Shown here: positions 51,253 through 60,280 of the stretch, one piece after another
How the letters are laid out: every line of letters begins with the position of its first letter
How positions within the stretch are numbered: the first letter of the stretch is position 1
Assembly: GCA_046349395.1 (NCBI GenBank)
Contig: JAXMCK010000003.1
Span: 806,001-870,000 of the forward strand
Source: JAXMCK01 sp046349395
Lineage (GTDB): Bacteria > Pseudomonadota > Alphaproteobacteria > Geminicoccales > Geminicoccaceae
DNA length: 64,000 nucleotides
Direction: 5' to 3'
The notes under the pieces: model-generated
Told to the model about the DNA's origin: nothing
The model's input: only the letters and a program-made list of their open reading frames with translations
Database searches by the model: none
Position numbers and translations under genes: made by a program

Positions 51253-52497
51253 ATGACCGAGAAGCAGACCAACCTCAAGATCGATGCCGAGCGCCTCTGG
51301 GACTCGCTCATGGAGATGGCGAAGATCGGGGCCACGCCGAAGGGCGGGTGCAACCGGCAGACGGTGACCGATCTCGACCGCGAGGGGCGGCTTCTGTTCA
51401 AGCGCTGGTGCGAGGCCGTGGGCTGCACGGTCACGGTCGACGAGATGGGCAACATGATGGCGCGGCGCCCGGGCAGGCGGGACGACCTGCCGCCTGTGGT
51501 CATCGGCAGCCATCTCGACACCCAGCCGACGGGCGGGAAGTTCGATGGTGTGGGCGGCGTGCTGAGCGGGCTGGAGGTGCTGCGCACGCTGGCCGACTAC
51601 GGCTACGAGACCGATCATCCGATCATGGTGGTGAACTGGACGAACGAGGAGGGCAGCCGGTTCGCGCCGGCCATGATGTCCTCGGGCGTGTGGGCCGGGG
51701 CGTTCACCAAGGAGTTCGCCTACGGTCGGACGGATCGCGACGGAAAGGTGTTCGGCGAGGAGTTGGAGCGGATCGGCTTCAAGGGCGACCTGGCTTGCGC
51801 GCCGCAGCCCTGGAAGTGCCACCTGGAGCTGCACATCGAGCAGGGGCCGATCCTGGAGGCCGAGGGCAAGGAGATCGGGGTCGTCACGGGCGGACAGGGG
51901 ATCCGCTGGTTCGACGTGAAGATCACCGGCAAGGAGAGCCATGCGGGCTCGACGCCCATGCCGCGCCGCAAGGACGCGCTGGTGGCGGCCGCCAAGGTGA
52001 TCGCCCGGCTCGACGAGATCGCGCGCGAGCACGGGCCGGCCGGCGTGTCGACGGTGGGCGATCTTCGGATCGCCAAGCCGTCGCGCAACGTCATTCCGGG
52101 CGAGGTCTGGTTCACGGTCGATCTGCGCCATCCCGAGGAGCCGCACATCGAGGCGATGGATGCGGCCCTGCGCGAGGCGGTGAAGGCGGCGTGTGAGCCC
52201 TTGGGCCTCGAAGCGGAAGTGAACCAGATCTGGTACTTCCCGCCGGTGGCGTTCGATCCCACCTGCATCGCGGCCGTGCGCAAGGCGGCCGAGGACGGCG
52301 GCTACAGCTGGCGCGAGATCGTCAGCGGGCCGGGGCACGACAGCTGCTACACCGCCCGCGTCGTGCCGACCTCGATGATCTTCGTCCCCTGCAAGGACGG
52401 CCTCTCGCACAACGAGGAGGAGTGGACGGAGCCCGAGCAGATGGCGGCCGGCTGCGACGTGCTGCTGCGGGCGGCGGTCGAGATGGCGAAGGCGTGA
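51253..52497 (+). CDS. Zn-dependent N-carbamoyl-amino-acid hydrolase, probable beta-ureidopropionase
   Basis: 414 residues, M20-like amidohydrolase of the AmaB/HyuC/PydC group. Metal residues: GSHLDTQPTGGKFDGVGGV, NEEGSRFAP, LELHIEQGP, and the C-terminal GPGHDSCYTA plus SHNEEEW. In context it would cleave N-carbamoyl-beta-alanine/aminoisobutyrate, the last step of the reductive pyrimidine route started by PreTA. The stop overlaps the ABC ATPase GTG (GTGA), so the transporter is coupled. Confidence 0.9.
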   Translation: MTEKQTNLKIDAERLWDSLMEMAKIGATPKGGCNRQTVTDLDREGRLLFKRWCEAVGCTVTVDEMGNMMARRPGRRDDLPPVVIGSHLDTQPTGGKFDGVGGVLSGLEVLRTLADYGYETDHPIMVVNWTNEEGSRFAPAMMSSGVWAGAFTKEFAYGRTDRDGKVFGEELERIGFKGDLACAPQPWKCHLELHIEQGPILEAEGKEIGVVTGGQGIRWFDVKITGKESHAGSTPMPRRKDALVAAAKVIARLDEIAREHGPAGVSTVGDLRIAKPSRNVIPGEVWFTVDLRHPEEPHIEAMDAALREAVKAACEPLGLEAEVNQIWYFPPVAFDPTCIAAVRKAAEDGGYSWREIVSGPGHDSCYTARVVPTSMIFVPCKDGLSHNEEEWTEPEQMAAGCDVLLRAAVEMAKA

Positions 52498-53288
52498 ACG
52501 CGGCGGTCCAGCCAGCGATCATCGAGGCGAGGGGGCTCGATCTCGTCTTCACGACGGCCGACGGGCCGGTCCATGCGCTCGCCGACGTCGATCTCACCGT
52601 GCAGCAGGGCGAGTTCGTCTCGCTCATCGGGCCGTCGGGCTGCGGCAAGACCACCCTGCTGCGCGCGATCGCCGACCTGGAGCAGCCGACGGGCGGGACG
52701 CTGGCGATCAATGGTCTCACCGCCCACGAGGCGCGGCTGCGGCGGGCCTATGGCTACGTGTTCCAGGCGCCGGCCCTGTTTCCCTGGCGGACGGTCGAGC
52801 GCAACCTGACGCTGCCGCTCGAAATCATGGGCGTGCCAGCAGCCGAGCGGCGTGAGCGGGCGCGTAAGGGCCTGGAGCTGGTCGGGCTGACGGGCTTCGA
52901 GCGCAAGCACCCCTGGCAGCTCTCGGGCGGCATGCAGCAGCGGGTGTCGATCGCCCGGGCGCTGAGCTTCGAGCCGGCGCTGCTGCTGATGGACGAGCCG
53001 TTCGGCGCACTCGACGAGATCACGCGCGACCATTTGAACGACCAGTTGCACGCGCTCTGGCACCGGACGAAGAAGACGATCGTCTTCGTCACCCACTCGA
53101 TTGCGGAGGCGGTCTACCTCTCGACGCGCATCGTCGTGATGTCGCCGCGGCCGGGGCGGATCCTCGAGGTGATCGAGAGCGACCTGCCGGAGAAGCGCAC
53201 GCTCGACCTGCGCGAGACGGTGCCGTTCCAGAACATCGCGCACCGGGTGCGTGAAGGGCTGCGCGCCGGGCACAGCTACGAGGATTGA
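52494..53288 (+). CDS. ABC transporter ATP-binding protein (NitT/TauT type)
   Basis: 264 residues from GTG 52494. Walker A GPSGCGKTT, Q-loop VFQAPALFPW, signature LSGGMQQR, Walker B LLLMDEP, H-loop VTHS. Energises the importer whose two permeases and binding protein lie at 54.1-57.0 kb. An opposite-strand wall-hydrolase gene interrupts the operon between ATPase and permeases. Confidence 0.92.
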   Translation: MNAAVQPAIIEARGLDLVFTTADGPVHALADVDLTVQQGEFVSLIGPSGCGKTTLLRAIADLEQPTGGTLAINGLTAHEARLRRAYGYVFQAPALFPWRTVERNLTLPLEIMGVPAAERRERARKGLELVGLTGFERKHPWQLSGGMQQRVSIARALSFEPALLLMDEPFGALDEITRDHLNDQLHALWHRTKKTIVFVTHSIAEAVYLSTRIVVMSPRPGRILEVIESDLPEKRTLDLRETVPFQNIAHRVREGLRAGHSYED

Positions 53289-53295
53289 GGGCGGG

Positions 53296-53946
53296 TCAGC
53301 CGGTCTTCCGCTTGCCCTTGGCGGCCAGGAGGTAGCGGCTCTTGCCGACGGCGCTGCAGTTGAGCGCAGGGCCGCGGCGGGTCTCGCCGTCCGCGTACTC
53401 GCGGAGGAAGACGTGGTTGCCGACCTTCGTCGTTCGCCTGAGCCGGGCGAACCAGGGGCAGCGCTCTGGGTCCATGAGGTCCGGATTGACGAAGAAGAGC
53501 GCTCCGCCTGTGGGGTCGGTGTCGGCATCGTCCGCGGCGGCGAGGCCGCGGGCCTGGCGCAGCATCATGCGGGTGAAGCCGGTGTCGACGTCGAGCAGGC
53601 GCTCCAGGTCGAGCGGGCCGCCGTGACTGACGGCACGGCGCAGATAGGGGCGCTCGTTCAGCGGCTGGAACTGGCCGTCCTCGGCGACGACGGCACAGGC
53701 GTCATCCGGGAAGGCCTCGTGCCGGGCGCGGTTGCGGACGACCTGGATGACGGCGGCCATGCCCTTCACGCCTTCAGCGGCGGCTTCGGCATAGGCGATG
53801 AGGGCGAGGCACTGGCGCTGCCTCGCGGCCGGGCCGCTCTCGGGCATGGCGGGCCCGGCGAGGACGAACGCGACGGCGAGTGCGGCCGGCAGCTTCGGCG
53901 TGCGCCGCCACCAGAGGGGTGCGGTTGACTTGGGGCCGATCCTCAC
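53296..53946 (-). CDS. SleB-like cell-wall hydrolase (Hydrolase_2)
   Basis: 216 residues from a GTG. A hydrophobic export signal (LPAALAVAFVLAGPAMP) precedes a SleB/CwlJ-type domain: IAYAEAAAEGVKGMAAVIQVVRNRA with the catalytic Glu, then GGALFFVNPDLMDPERCPWF and KVGNHVFLREYA. Cleaves peptidoglycan. It is inserted antisense between the ATPase and the permease genes, ending 7 bases from the ATPase stop. Confidence 0.82.
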   Translation of the reverse strand: MRIGPKSTAPLWWRRTPKLPAALAVAFVLAGPAMPESGPAARQRQCLALIAYAEAAAEGVKGMAAVIQVVRNRARHEAFPDDACAVVAEDGQFQPLNERPYLRRAVSHGGPLDLERLLDVDTGFTRMMLRQARGLAAADDADTDPTGGALFFVNPDLMDPERCPWFARLRRTTKVGNHVFLREYADGETRRGPALNCSAVGKSRYLLAAKGKRKTG

Positions 53947-54067
53947 TTCAGCTGCGGACGAACAGGTTGGGGAGCCTCGACATGGCGGTGCGATCCGCGG
54001 CGGGCGATCTACCGCTTCCCGTCTACCGCGTCCGCGGGCGCCACGACAGATGGCGGCACGCTAGCTG

Positions 54068-54979
54068 ATGGCGGTCGCCGCCGCCCTCCGACCCTCCGCA
54101 CTCGGTCGGCTGAAGGAGGGGCACCTCCTGCCGATTCTGGCGGTCGTGGGGGTGATCCTCGCCGTCTGGTACGCGGCCGCGGTCCGGCTGAACGCGCCGC
54201 AACTGATCGACGGCTACGCCCGTGCCGGCACGGAGTGGACGTGGCAGCAGCTCACCTCGGACGCCTGGGCGATGGAGCGGCCGGTTCTCCCGGCACCGCA
54301 CCAGATCCTCCTGGACCTCAAGAAGAGCACGCTGGACGTGCGTGTCAGCTCGGCGCGCTCGCTCGTCTACCATGCCTGGGTGACGCTGGCCTCCGCACTC
54401 ACCGGCTTCGCCTTCGGCACGCTGCTGGGCGTGCTCCTGGCGGTGGGCATCGTCCATCTGCGCACGCTCGACCGGTCGCTGATGCCGTGGGTGATCGCCT
54501 CCCAGACGATCCCGATTCTCGCCATCGCGCCGATGGTGATCGTCGTGCTGGGCTCGCTCGGTGTGACGGGACTGCTGCCGAAGGCGATCATCAGCGCCTA
54601 TTTGTGCTTCTTCCCGGTGACGATCGGGATGGTGAAAGGGCTGCGCTCGCCGGAGCGGATCCAGCTCGACCTGATGCGTACCTACAGTGCGAGCCCCTGG
54701 CAGACGCTGCGCCTGCAGCGCTGGCCGGCCTCGCTGCCGTTCCTGTTCGCGAGCCTCAAGGTGGCCGTGGCGATTGCACTTGTCGGTGCGATCGTGGGCG
54801 AGCTGCCGACCGGGGCCCAGGCGGGGCTCGGGGCGCGGCTGCTGGCAGGCTCGTACTACGGGCAGACGATCCAGATCTGGTCGGCACTGGTCATGGGCTC
54901 GATCGCGGCGGCCTTGCTCGTCGGTGCCATCGGGCTCGCCGAGCGGCTTACGTTCAGGCTGATGGGGACGGCACGATGA
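54068..54979 (+). CDS. ABC transporter permease 1
   Basis: 303 residues, about six membrane helices. BPD_transp_1 EAA-like loop at DLMRTYSASPWQTLRLQRWPASLPFLFASLKVAV. Typical NitT/TauT-type permease. The stop overlaps the second permease start (ATGA). It probably pairs with the next gene as a heterodimer. Confidence 0.9.
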   Translation: MAVAAALRPSALGRLKEGHLLPILAVVGVILAVWYAAAVRLNAPQLIDGYARAGTEWTWQQLTSDAWAMERPVLPAPHQILLDLKKSTLDVRVSSARSLVYHAWVTLASALTGFAFGTLLGVLLAVGIVHLRTLDRSLMPWVIASQTIPILAIAPMVIVVLGSLGVTGLLPKAIISAYLCFFPVTIGMVKGLRSPERIQLDLMRTYSASPWQTLRLQRWPASLPFLFASLKVAVAIALVGAIVGELPTGAQAGLGARLLAGSYYGQTIQIWSALVMGSIAAALLVGAIGLAERLTFRLMGTAR

Positions 54980-55899
54980 ACGCCGCGGTCCTGCGCGGGG
55001 GTGGGCTGGCGCTCGTCTGTGCGGTCGGGTGCGCCGTCGCGCTGGTCGTGGCGCAGGGCGGCAGCGGTGCCGCCCTGTGGCTCGGCGTGGCGGTCCTGAT
55101 GGTGCTGGCCTGGCAGGCCATGTCGCTGCTCGCCGACCACGAGATGGGCGGGCGGCTGGTGCCGGTTCTGTTCGGGCTCTGGCTGCTGTTCCTGTGGGAG
55201 GTGGTCGTCACTGGGCTGAACGTGCCGCGCGTCCTGCTGCCGGCACCTTCGGCCATCGGCACGGCGATGAGCAGCCATGTGCCCACGCTGGCGGCCGATT
55301 TCTGGCAGACCTTCGTCCGCGCCGTGATCCCGGGCTGGGTGCTAGGCTGTGCGGCCGGGTTCCTGACGGCGATCGCGGCGGATCGCTGGCCCTTCCTGGG
55401 GCGGGGGCTGCTGCCCCTGGGCAATCTCGTCTCCGCGCTGCCGATCATCGGCATCGCGCCCATCATGGTGATGTGGTTCGGCTTCGACTGGCAGTCGAAG
55501 GTGGCGGTCGTCGTCGTCATGACCTTCTTCCCCATGCTCGTGAACACGGTGACCGGCCTCGCCTCGGCGGGGCGGATCGAGCTCGACCTGATGCGGTCCT
55601 ATGCATCGGGCTGGTGGTCGACGCTGCGGCGACTGAGGCTGCCGGGCGCCATGCCCTTCATCTTCAACGCGCTGAAGATCAACAGCACGCTGGCGCTGAT
55701 CGGGGCCATCGTCGCCGAGTTCTTCGGCACGCCGATCGTCGGCATGGGCTTTCGCATCTCGACCGAGGTCGGGCGGATGAACCTCGACCTCGTCTGGGGC
55801 ACCGTTGCGGTGGCCGCGGTGGCGGGGTCCCTGTTCTACGGTGTGTTGGCACTCATCGAGCGGGCGGTCACCTTCTGGCACCCCTCCTACCGCCGCTGA
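54976..55899 (+). CDS. ABC transporter permease 2
   Basis: 307 residues from ATG 54976. Extra N-terminal membrane segments (about 7-45, 58-75) precede the core permease with EAA loop DLMRSYASGWWSTLRRLRLPGAMPFIFNALKINS. Sister of permease 1. Longer frames in this register start inside permease 1 and are shadows. Confidence 0.9.
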   Translation: MNAAVLRGGGLALVCAVGCAVALVVAQGGSGAALWLGVAVLMVLAWQAMSLLADHEMGGRLVPVLFGLWLLFLWEVVVTGLNVPRVLLPAPSAIGTAMSSHVPTLAADFWQTFVRAVIPGWVLGCAAGFLTAIAADRWPFLGRGLLPLGNLVSALPIIGIAPIMVMWFGFDWQSKVAVVVVMTFFPMLVNTVTGLASAGRIELDLMRSYASGWWSTLRRLRLPGAMPFIFNALKINSTLALIGAIVAEFFGTPIVGMGFRISTEVGRMNLDLVWGTVAVAAVAGSLFYGVLALIERAVTFWHPSYRR

Positions 55900-55958
55900 C
55901 AGCGCCAATACGGCGTGGCAGAAGCTTGTCGACAAACACGAACAAAGGAGGTTCCGCG

Positions 55959-56951
55959 ATGCGTCTCGCCGCTCTGGGTGCCGTCGCCGCCCTAGCCCTC
56001 ATGGCCGGCTCGGCCGCTGCTGCCGACAAGCTGACCCTGCAGCTGAAGTGGGTCCCGCAGGCGCAGTTCGCCGGCTACTACGTGGCGAAGGACAAGGGCC
56101 TCTACGAGGCGGAAGGCCTCGACGTCGAGATCAAGCCCGGCGGGCCCGACATCGCCCCGCCCCAGGTGCTTGCGGGCGGCGGTGCCGACGTCATCGTCGA
56201 CTGGATGCCCTCGGCCCTGGCCAGCCGCGAGAAGGGTGTCCCGCTCGTCAACATCGCCCAGCCCTTCAAGAAGTCGGGCATGATGCTGACCTGCCGCAAG
56301 GAGACCGGCATCGCGGACCCGAAGACCGACTTCAAGGGCCGCACGCTGGGCGTCTGGTTCTACGGCAACGAGTATCCGTTCCTCTCCTGGATGGCGCATC
56401 TGGGCGTGCCGACGAACGGCGGTGCGGACGGAGTCACCGTCCTGAAGCAGGGCTTCAACGTCGATCCGCTGCTGCAGAAGCAGGCCGACTGCATCAGCAC
56501 GATGACCTACAACGAGTACTGGCAGGTGATCGACGCCGGCATCCCGGCCGACGACCTCACCGTGTTCAAGTACGAGGACCAGGGCGTCGCCACGCTGGAG
56601 GACGGGCTCTACGTCGCCGAGAAGTCGCTGCAGGACCCGGCGATGGTCGACAAGCTGGCGCGCTTCGTGAAGGCTTCGATGGCTGGTTGGAAGTGGGCGT
56701 CCGAGAACCCCGACGATGCCGCCATGATCGTGCTCGACAACGACACGACCGGTGCCCAGACCGAGAAGCACCAGAAGCGGATGATGGGCGAGATCAACAA
56801 GCTGGTCGATCCGACCTACGCCGGCAAGCTCGATTCGGCCGACTACGAGCGCACCGTCGAGGTGCTGCTCTCGGGTGGCTCCGACCCAGTCATCAGCAAG
56901 AAGCCCGAGGGGGCGACGACCACGGCCGTGACGGACGCGGTCAAGAACTGA
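55959..56951 (+). CDS. ABC substrate-binding protein, THI5/NMT1-like
   Basis: 330 residues, ribosome site AAAGGAGG. Signal peptide MRLAALGAVAALALMAGSAAAA, then LTLQLKWVPQAQFAGYYVAKDKGLYEAEGLDVEIKPGGPDIAPPQVLAGGGADVIVDW in words, typical of THI5-like proteins that bind pyrimidines or thiamine precursors. Coupling of the transporter to beta-ureidopropionase favours a pyrimidine ligand; the nearby tenA favours a thiamine-pyrimidine precursor. Followed by a strong terminator. Confidence 0.9.
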   Translation: MRLAALGAVAALALMAGSAAAADKLTLQLKWVPQAQFAGYYVAKDKGLYEAEGLDVEIKPGGPDIAPPQVLAGGGADVIVDWMPSALASREKGVPLVNIAQPFKKSGMMLTCRKETGIADPKTDFKGRTLGVWFYGNEYPFLSWMAHLGVPTNGGADGVTVLKQGFNVDPLLQKQADCISTMTYNEYWQVIDAGIPADDLTVFKYEDQGVATLEDGLYVAEKSLQDPAMVDKLARFVKASMAGWKWASENPDDAAMIVLDNDTTGAQTEKHQKRMMGEINKLVDPTYAGKLDSADYERTVEVLLSGGSDPVISKKPEGATTTAVTDAVKN

Positions 56952-56972
56952 ACGATCTGCTCTGGACGTGAT

Positions 56973-56999
56973 AAGGCCGCCGGTGTCCCCGGCGGCCTT
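56973..56999 (+). terminator. Rho-independent terminator of the ABC operon
   Basis: Perfect 11-bp stem AAGGCCGCCGG (56973-56983) with CCGGCGGCCTT (56989-56999), 5-base loop, followed by TTTGCG. Ends the pyrimidine/ABC operon 22 bases after the binding-protein gene. Confidence 0.8.
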
Positions 57000-57017
57000 T
57001 GCGTTCGGGCAGGCGTG

Positions 57018-57344
57018 ATGCCGTCACTCGCGGTGCTGGTCCTCGCCGCCTTCGCCGAGATCGCCGGCTGCTTCGCCTTCTGGGCCTGGCTGCGCCTCGG
57101 CCGCAGCGCTTGGTGGCTGGCGCCGGGCGTGGTCTCACTCGTCCTCTTCGCCTACCTCCTGACCCGCGTCGACACGAGTGCCGCGGGTCGTGCCTACGCA
57201 ACCTACGGCGGCATCTACATCGCCGCGTCCCTCGTCTGGCTCTGGCTTATCGAGGGCATGCGACCGGATAGGTTCGATCTGCTGGGTGCCGGGCTTTGCC
57301 TTATCGGTGCGGCAGTCATTCTGCTCGGTCCCCGGCCAGTGTGA
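57018..57344 (+). CDS. YnfA-family membrane protein (UPF0060)
   Basis: 108 residues, four membrane helices. YnfA motifs: AAFAEIAGCFAFWAWLRLGRSAWWL, AAGRAYATYGGIYIAASLVWLWLIEG, and DLLGAGLCLIGAAVILLGPR. Related to small drug-metabolite transporters; function not established. The GTG just before the ATG is an alternative start. Confidence 0.92.
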   Translation: MPSLAVLVLAAFAEIAGCFAFWAWLRLGRSAWWLAPGVVSLVLFAYLLTRVDTSAAGRAYATYGGIYIAASLVWLWLIEGMRPDRFDLLGAGLCLIGAAVILLGPRPV

Positions 57345-57369
57345 TCGGCAGCTTCTCAGAGGAGACCCG

Positions 57370-58035
57370 ATGCGCAGTTTCACCGACGGCATGTGGCGGG
57401 AGATCGCGCCGATCTATGCCCGAATCCTCGATCTGCCGTTCAACCGGGCGCTGGCGGCGGGGACGCTCGAGCGGGAGCGATTCGTCTTCTACATGGTGCA
57501 GGACGCGCATTATCTGGGGGCGTTCGCGCGGGCGCTGGCCATGGTGGCGGCTAAGGCGACCGATCCGGACGGGCAGATCAAGTTCGCCAAGAGTGCGCAT
57601 GACGCGATCATCGTCGAGCGGTCGCTGCACGAGGGGTTTTTCGAGGCGTTCGGGCTGAGCCCGGCAGAGTTCGCGGCGACCTCGCCCTCGCCGACCTGCG
57701 CCGCTTATTCGAACTTCCTGATCGCGACGGCGGCCCAGCACCCCTACGCGGTGGGCGTGGCTGCCGTGCTGCCCTGCTTTCAGATCTACTACGAGGTGGG
57801 GAAGCATCTCTTCGGCATCGCGGCGACGCCGAACCCGTACCAGAAGTGGATCGACACCTACCGGGACGAGGGCTTCGGCGATTCGGTGCGGGCGGTGCTG
57901 GCGATCGTGGATCGTGCGGCCGAGGCGGCCAGCGATGCGGATCGGCATCTGATGCGGGAAGCGTACCTGACGGCAGTGCGCTACGAGTGGATGTTCTGGG
58001 ACAGCGCCTGGCGGCGGGAGGCGTGGCCGGTCTGA
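57370..58035 (+). CDS. tenA: TenA-family thiaminase II / aminopyrimidine aminohydrolase
   Basis: 221 residues, all-helical TenA fold. The active-site cysteine is in VLPCFQIYYEVG and the C-terminal glutamate in RYEWMFWDSAWR; the YSNFL tyrosine is also present, so it is the cysteine (TenA_C) type. Converts aminomethyl-pyrimidine (thiamine breakdown product) to HMP for thiamine salvage. It lies after a THI5-like transporter operon. GGAGA precedes the start. Confidence 0.92.
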   Translation: MRSFTDGMWREIAPIYARILDLPFNRALAAGTLERERFVFYMVQDAHYLGAFARALAMVAAKATDPDGQIKFAKSAHDAIIVERSLHEGFFEAFGLSPAEFAATSPSPTCAAYSNFLIATAAQHPYAVGVAAVLPCFQIYYEVGKHLFGIAATPNPYQKWIDTYRDEGFGDSVRAVLAIVDRAAEAASDADRHLMREAYLTAVRYEWMFWDSAWRREAWPV

Positions 58036-58149
58036 TCCGGCGAGGCCTTTTCGTTTCAGTGCCTTGCGCTTGTCATCGACAGCCCTTATGTCCCGCCTTC
58101 CTCGAACGACCGCCCCCGTGGGGCGGCTCTGGACGGAAGGGGGGATCCC

Positions 58150-58653
58150 ATGCGGCAGTCCCTGGCCATCGCCCGGCAGCCTCTCGACGTGGCGGAGATG
58201 ATCCCGCTCCACGCGGCCGGCCGCGATCCGCTGTTCTTCTTCGGCACGCTGATGGACACCGACGTCCTGACCTACGTGCTGGGGCGACCCATCGACCTCG
58301 ACGACCTGGAGCCGGCCGTGCTGACCGGCTTCCGCCGTGTGCGTACCCGGGATGCCACCTATCCCGTCCTGGTCGACGCGCCGGGTGAGACGGTCGAAGG
58401 CCGCATGCTGCGCAAGGCGACCCGGCGCGACATCGTCCGCATCAATCACTACGAGAGCGAGGAGTACCGGGCCGAGCGGCATCCCGTCCGCTGCGGCCGC
58501 GGCATCGACCACGGTGCGTGGCTCTACATGGCGCTGGATGCGCTGGTCGCCAGCGAGGATCCCTGGCACCTCGACCATTGGGCGCATCACCACAAGCCGA
58601 CCTACTTCGACGCCTGCGACGGCTGGATGGAGGGCTGTCCCGAGATCGGCTGA
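58150..58653 (+). CDS. Gamma-glutamylcyclotransferase-like (AIG2/GGCT) protein
   Basis: 167 residues. GGCT fold with FFFGTLMDTDVLTYVLGRPI (the FGTL substrate loop), EPAVLTGFRRVRTRDATYPVLVDAPGETVEGRML and the acidic INHYESEEY containing the likely catalytic Glu. Family members cyclise gamma-glutamyl groups or act as amine cyclotransferases; substrate unknown. Start ATG 58150 preceded by GAAGGGGGG. Confidence 0.85.
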   Translation: MRQSLAIARQPLDVAEMIPLHAAGRDPLFFFGTLMDTDVLTYVLGRPIDLDDLEPAVLTGFRRVRTRDATYPVLVDAPGETVEGRMLRKATRRDIVRINHYESEEYRAERHPVRCGRGIDHGAWLYMALDALVASEDPWHLDHWAHHHKPTYFDACDGWMEGCPEIG

Positions 58654-58669
58654 GGTGGAGCGGACGGCC

Positions 58670-59044
58670 ATGGCAGGCGGGGCCCGCAACGTTCTCGGTG
58701 AGCATCTGGAGCCGTGCGGCACGTCGCCGATGACGGGGTTCTTCCGCGACGGCTGCTGCAACACGGGTCCCCAGGATCGTGGTGCACATGTCGTCTGCGC
58801 GGTGGTCACGCGCGAGTTCCTGGCGTTCTCGGCCAGCCGCGGCAACGACCTCTCCACGCCGGTGCCCGAGTTCGAGTTTCCGGGCTTGAGGCCCGGCGAC
58901 CGCTGGTGCTTGTGCGCGGCGCGCTGGCGTGAGGCGCTGGAAGCCGATGCGGCGCCCCGCGTGGTGCTGGCGGCGACTCACGAGCGGGCGCTGGAGTACG
59001 TGACACTGGAGGATCTGAAGAGACACGCGCTGGACCTCGTCTGA
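58670..59044 (+). CDS. DUF2237-family protein
   Basis: 124 residues. Signature NVLGEHLEPCGTSPMTGFFRDGCCNTGPQDRGAHVVCAVVTREFLAFSASRGNDLSTP by its words, then RPGDRWCLCAARW and LAATHERALEYV. Widespread small cytoplasmic protein of unknown function, with several conserved cysteines. A GTG at 58655 is an alternative start. Its last base overlaps the next start. Confidence 0.88.
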   Translation: MAGGARNVLGEHLEPCGTSPMTGFFRDGCCNTGPQDRGAHVVCAVVTREFLAFSASRGNDLSTPVPEFEFPGLRPGDRWCLCAARWREALEADAAPRVVLAATHERALEYVTLEDLKRHALDLV

Positions 59045-60192
59045 TGGCCGTGCCGCGCCACGCGATCCAGCGTGACGAGGCGGGGCCGCCGGCCGCTGCC
59101 AGTGGCCCCGCGCGCACGGTGCGCCTGGACCTACCGGGCCCTAAGGACGGCAAGGAGCGCAACGCGGTCCGCAATCACCTCTCGGCCATGACCGGACACG
59201 GGCGCACGCTTTGGGTCGCCGGCGACGAAGGTGCGGGCATCGAGTGCCTCGCCACCGCGGACGGCGCGACCTGGACGTGGCAGGGCTCGTTCGACCTCAT
59301 CGCACCGCTGGGCCTGCCCAAGCGCTCGGGCAAGCGGCGAGAGATCGCGATCGAAGGGCTCGATGTCGATGGCGGCCTGCTCTGGGTGGTCGGTTCGCAC
59401 GCCCTGACCCGGGAGAAGCCCGGCCTGCCGGAGAGCGACCCCGAGACGGCGATCGAACTCTTGGGTGAGTCCGTCGGCGGCAAGAACCGGCAGCTTCTGG
59501 GCTGCGTGCCGATCGTCGAGGTGACGCCGGGCCGGTACGAGCCCCGAGCCGAGGTGAAGGCGAAAGAGGGCCGCCGCCATGCCGCACGTCTGGCGATCGA
59601 TGCGGGCGAAGGAGCCCTGGTGAGCGCCGTTCGCAAGGCCGAGGACCCGCATCTGCTCCCCTTCCTGCCCTTGCCGGCGACGGAGAACGGGTTCCACATC
59701 GAGGGGCTGGCCGTGCGCGGCGGGCGCGCGTTCATCGGTCTGCGAGGGCCCGTAGTCGGCGGCTTCGCCGTGCTGCTGGAGGTCTTCCTCGACGTCGAGG
59801 GCGACCGCCTGCGGCTGGTCAAGGTCGCCGGCGGCGGACGGCGCTACCGCAAGCATTTCCTGGCGGTGGAGGGCTGCGGAATCCGCGAGCTCTGCTTCCG
59901 CGGCGACGATCTGCTGCTGCTCGTCGGGCCCACCATGCGGGCCGACGGCCCGGTCTCGGTCTGGTGCTGGCGCAATGCCCTGGACGAGACGGGCGACAGC
60001 ATCTTCGAGCCCGGCCACCGGCTGGTCCGCCTCCTCGACGTGCCGCATCGGACGGGTACCGACCGGGCCCAGGGTATGGCTCTCCTACCGCAGGGCGGTG
60101 GCCGCGAGCTCCTCGTCGTATACGATTCGCCGCACGAAAAGCGCTGCCACGGCGCCGGTAACGTCGACGCGGACGTCTTCCTCCTGCCCTGA
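59044..60192 (+). CDS. DUF3616-family protein
   Basis: 382 residues, start sharing the TGATG with the DUF2237 stop. Beta-propeller-like repeats: NHLSAMTGHGRTLWVAGDEGAGIECL, REIAIEGLDVDGGLLWVVGSHA, HIEGLAVRGGRAFIGLRGPVVGGFAVLLEV, ending DRAQGMALLPQGGGRELLVVYDSP. No signal peptide. Function unknown. Confidence 0.85.
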   Translation: MAVPRHAIQRDEAGPPAAASGPARTVRLDLPGPKDGKERNAVRNHLSAMTGHGRTLWVAGDEGAGIECLATADGATWTWQGSFDLIAPLGLPKRSGKRREIAIEGLDVDGGLLWVVGSHALTREKPGLPESDPETAIELLGESVGGKNRQLLGCVPIVEVTPGRYEPRAEVKAKEGRRHAARLAIDAGEGALVSAVRKAEDPHLLPFLPLPATENGFHIEGLAVRGGRAFIGLRGPVVGGFAVLLEVFLDVEGDRLRLVKVAGGGRRYRKHFLAVEGCGIRELCFRGDDLLLLVGPTMRADGPVSVWCWRNALDETGDSIFEPGHRLVRLLDVPHRTGTDRAQGMALLPQGGGRELLVVYDSPHEKRCHGAGNVDADVFLLP

Positions 60193-60280
60193 TCGTCACA
60201 CCCCCATCATCGGCAGGACGCATTTTGCTGCGGTGCGGTAGAGAATCTGTCGCCGTACCGATCAGAGTATGGGGTAGCTG

